A stretch of DNA of 28,506 nt, taken from NCBI GenBank assembly GCA_039105265.1, contig JAPFFF010000266.1:1-28506 (forward strand). The letters run 5' to 3'. The stretch is from Tritrichomonas musculus. Its lineage: Eukaryota > Parabasalia > Tritrichomonadida > Tritrichomonadidae. A model generated the notes under the pieces. It was given only the letters and a program-made list of their open reading frames with translations, had not been told where the DNA came from and made no database searches. Positions 27,432-28,506 of the stretch are shown here, one piece after another; within the stretch, counting starts at the first letter, position 1, and every line of letters begins with the position of its first letter. Both the position numbers and the translations under genes were made by a program.

Positions 27432-28171
27432 TATTAATTTAGGCTTTGTATGATTATTTTTATTGTACATTTAGGTTTTTTTTATGTAAATTCACAATAT
27501 GTAAATGATCAGAATTAATCATTCATTTTAACTAATAAATGAATATTATATAAATTACAATACTTTTAAATCAATAAATAATGATATAATCCTATTAAAT
27601 TAGTTTTTTTTTACTTGAAAATGAATTTTTATTTCATTTTGTCAATTTCCCTTATTTGTCATCAAATCCGACTCATCTAAAGATATAATTAGATTCAAAA
27701 TGTAATAATTAGGGTAATATATTTGTGACATATGCTAATTATATTCTCACGTTTATCGTAACACAAAAATGATATATTTGTTGTAAATAATTAAATTTTT
27801 CATCATATTCATTTATTGAATATTTTATAAATATAAATTAATAAATAATGAATATGATCAAGGTTTGATATAATCTTAACTTAGTTATTAGAATGTTTTA
27901 TTTCAGTGAAAAACTAATTTAACTAAATTACTCTTCAAAACAAGAATTTCAACAATTTAAAATTTTCATAAAATTTAAACGGCCTTAAAAAAAAATAAAT
28001 TTCTATTTTTATCATAAATGTTAATAATAATGGCTATAGTTTTATTTTTATTTATTATGTGGTAGCATATATAGAATCAATATATCCAATTTAATTTTGA
28101 AATAATGCACAGTGCTACTAATAAAATGCATTATATTTTCTCTTCTTCTTCATTCGAAAAATTCTCTGACT

Positions 28172-28506
28172 TTAGTCTAATATAAAAATGTCATAGTTAT
28201 TTATAAAAAGTATTAAACGCTTAGCATTTTGGTATATTTTACTTTTGGATAACTTTAATATATGATGAGAAAAAAATTGATTTTTGAAAAAAAATTCTGA
28301 AAATTTTTTAAAAAAGTGCTTCCACTTTTTATACTGCTTCAATATTTTATACATAACTGTAATGTTTACATATTTACATGCAATATAGAACAACTTTTCC
28401 ATCAAAATGTTGCTGATTTCTTCTGCTGAAAATGAATAAAAATTATGAAATTCTAATGATAACGAAAGTCTTTCATTTTCATCGATTTTGTAACACATGT
28501 AGTCAG
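28172..28506 (-). pseudogene. DUF3447-type fragment, copy 2 (cut by window end)
   Basis: The C-terminal two thirds of the frame described at 1565-2038, identical in sequence. The window ends before the start codon and the recognisable DUF3447 block. The frame runs open to the edge. Confidence 0.55.

Larger units (their letters stand above)
26608..28506. repeat. Long direct repeat, copy 2 (window terminus)
   Basis: Same sequence as 1-1899 apart from the two differences at 27817 and 27832. It runs to the last base of the window. The sequence before this copy (ending ACATGTAT) has no counterpart because copy 1 begins at base 1. Confidence 0.97.

Noticed and set aside
1-28506. tRNA, rRNA or riboswitch genes
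   Set aside because: No cloverleaf-like GC-containing segment or conserved rRNA core was found by eye; the only GC-rich islands are the 40-bp array and the MITE centre, which are explained as repeats.

Overview
The window looks like AT-rich (roughly 70-75% A+T by eye) nuclear DNA of a parabasalid protist. Tritrichomonas or a close relative is my best guess; the genus is not proven. The evidence is the gene repertoire: a BspA-type leucine-rich-repeat surface protein, a Pmp-like beta-helix surface protein, TKL-type kinases, a DUF3447/ankyrin-type fragment, Sel1-like and HAD pseudogenes and a Maverick/Polinton element. In addition, several stop codons lie inside a TAAA sequence, which is the trichomonad poly(A) signal, and one gene has a TCATTT initiator directly before its ATG. 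No introns, tRNAs or rRNAs were seen.

Layout. 1-1899 is repeated at 26608-28506 in the same orientation with only two differences, so the window closes on itself with a 26,607-bp period. It could be a circle, a tandem duplication or an assembly overlap. The repeat carries a degenerate Rab-like GTPase and a DUF3447-type fragment. 2.5-4.1 kb holds a HAD-phosphatase pseudogene and the 3' part of a Pmp-like surface protein gene. 4.5-7.5 kb holds a long gene with a pseudokinase domain followed by an active-looking kinase domain. Its real start is probably at 7513, not at the first ATG of the long frame.

7.6-17.2 kb is a partial, broken Polinton, nearly all on the minus strand. It carries a retroviral-type integrase, packaging ATPase, adenovirus-type cysteine protease, capsid-like proteins, small virion-like proteins and, at its right end, an HNH endonuclease on the minus strand facing an unknown plus-strand gene. 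No DNA polymerase B gene and no terminal inverted repeats were found, so roughly half of a full element is present. Inside it sits about 1 kb of pure repeat: 46 identical 14-bp units, then a GC-rich array of about 40-bp units and a T24 tract, bracketed by a 19-bp direct repeat.

17.2-18.9 kb holds two small non-coding DNA transposons. One is a 331-bp near-palindrome with an 8-bp target duplication. The other is an 897-bp element with 29-bp terminal inverted repeats and a 10-bp target duplication. 19.2-24.7 kb is a run of four membrane or secreted protein genes: a single-pass protein, a multi-span protein, another single-pass protein and the BspA-like protein. 24.8-26.5 kb is a graveyard of decayed Sel1-repeat and BspA-repeat sequence, including a piece of BspA repeats in inverted orientation.

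The genes do not form one pathway. This is typical trichomonad sequence: surface-protein and signalling families, degenerating duplicates and mobile DNA side by side.
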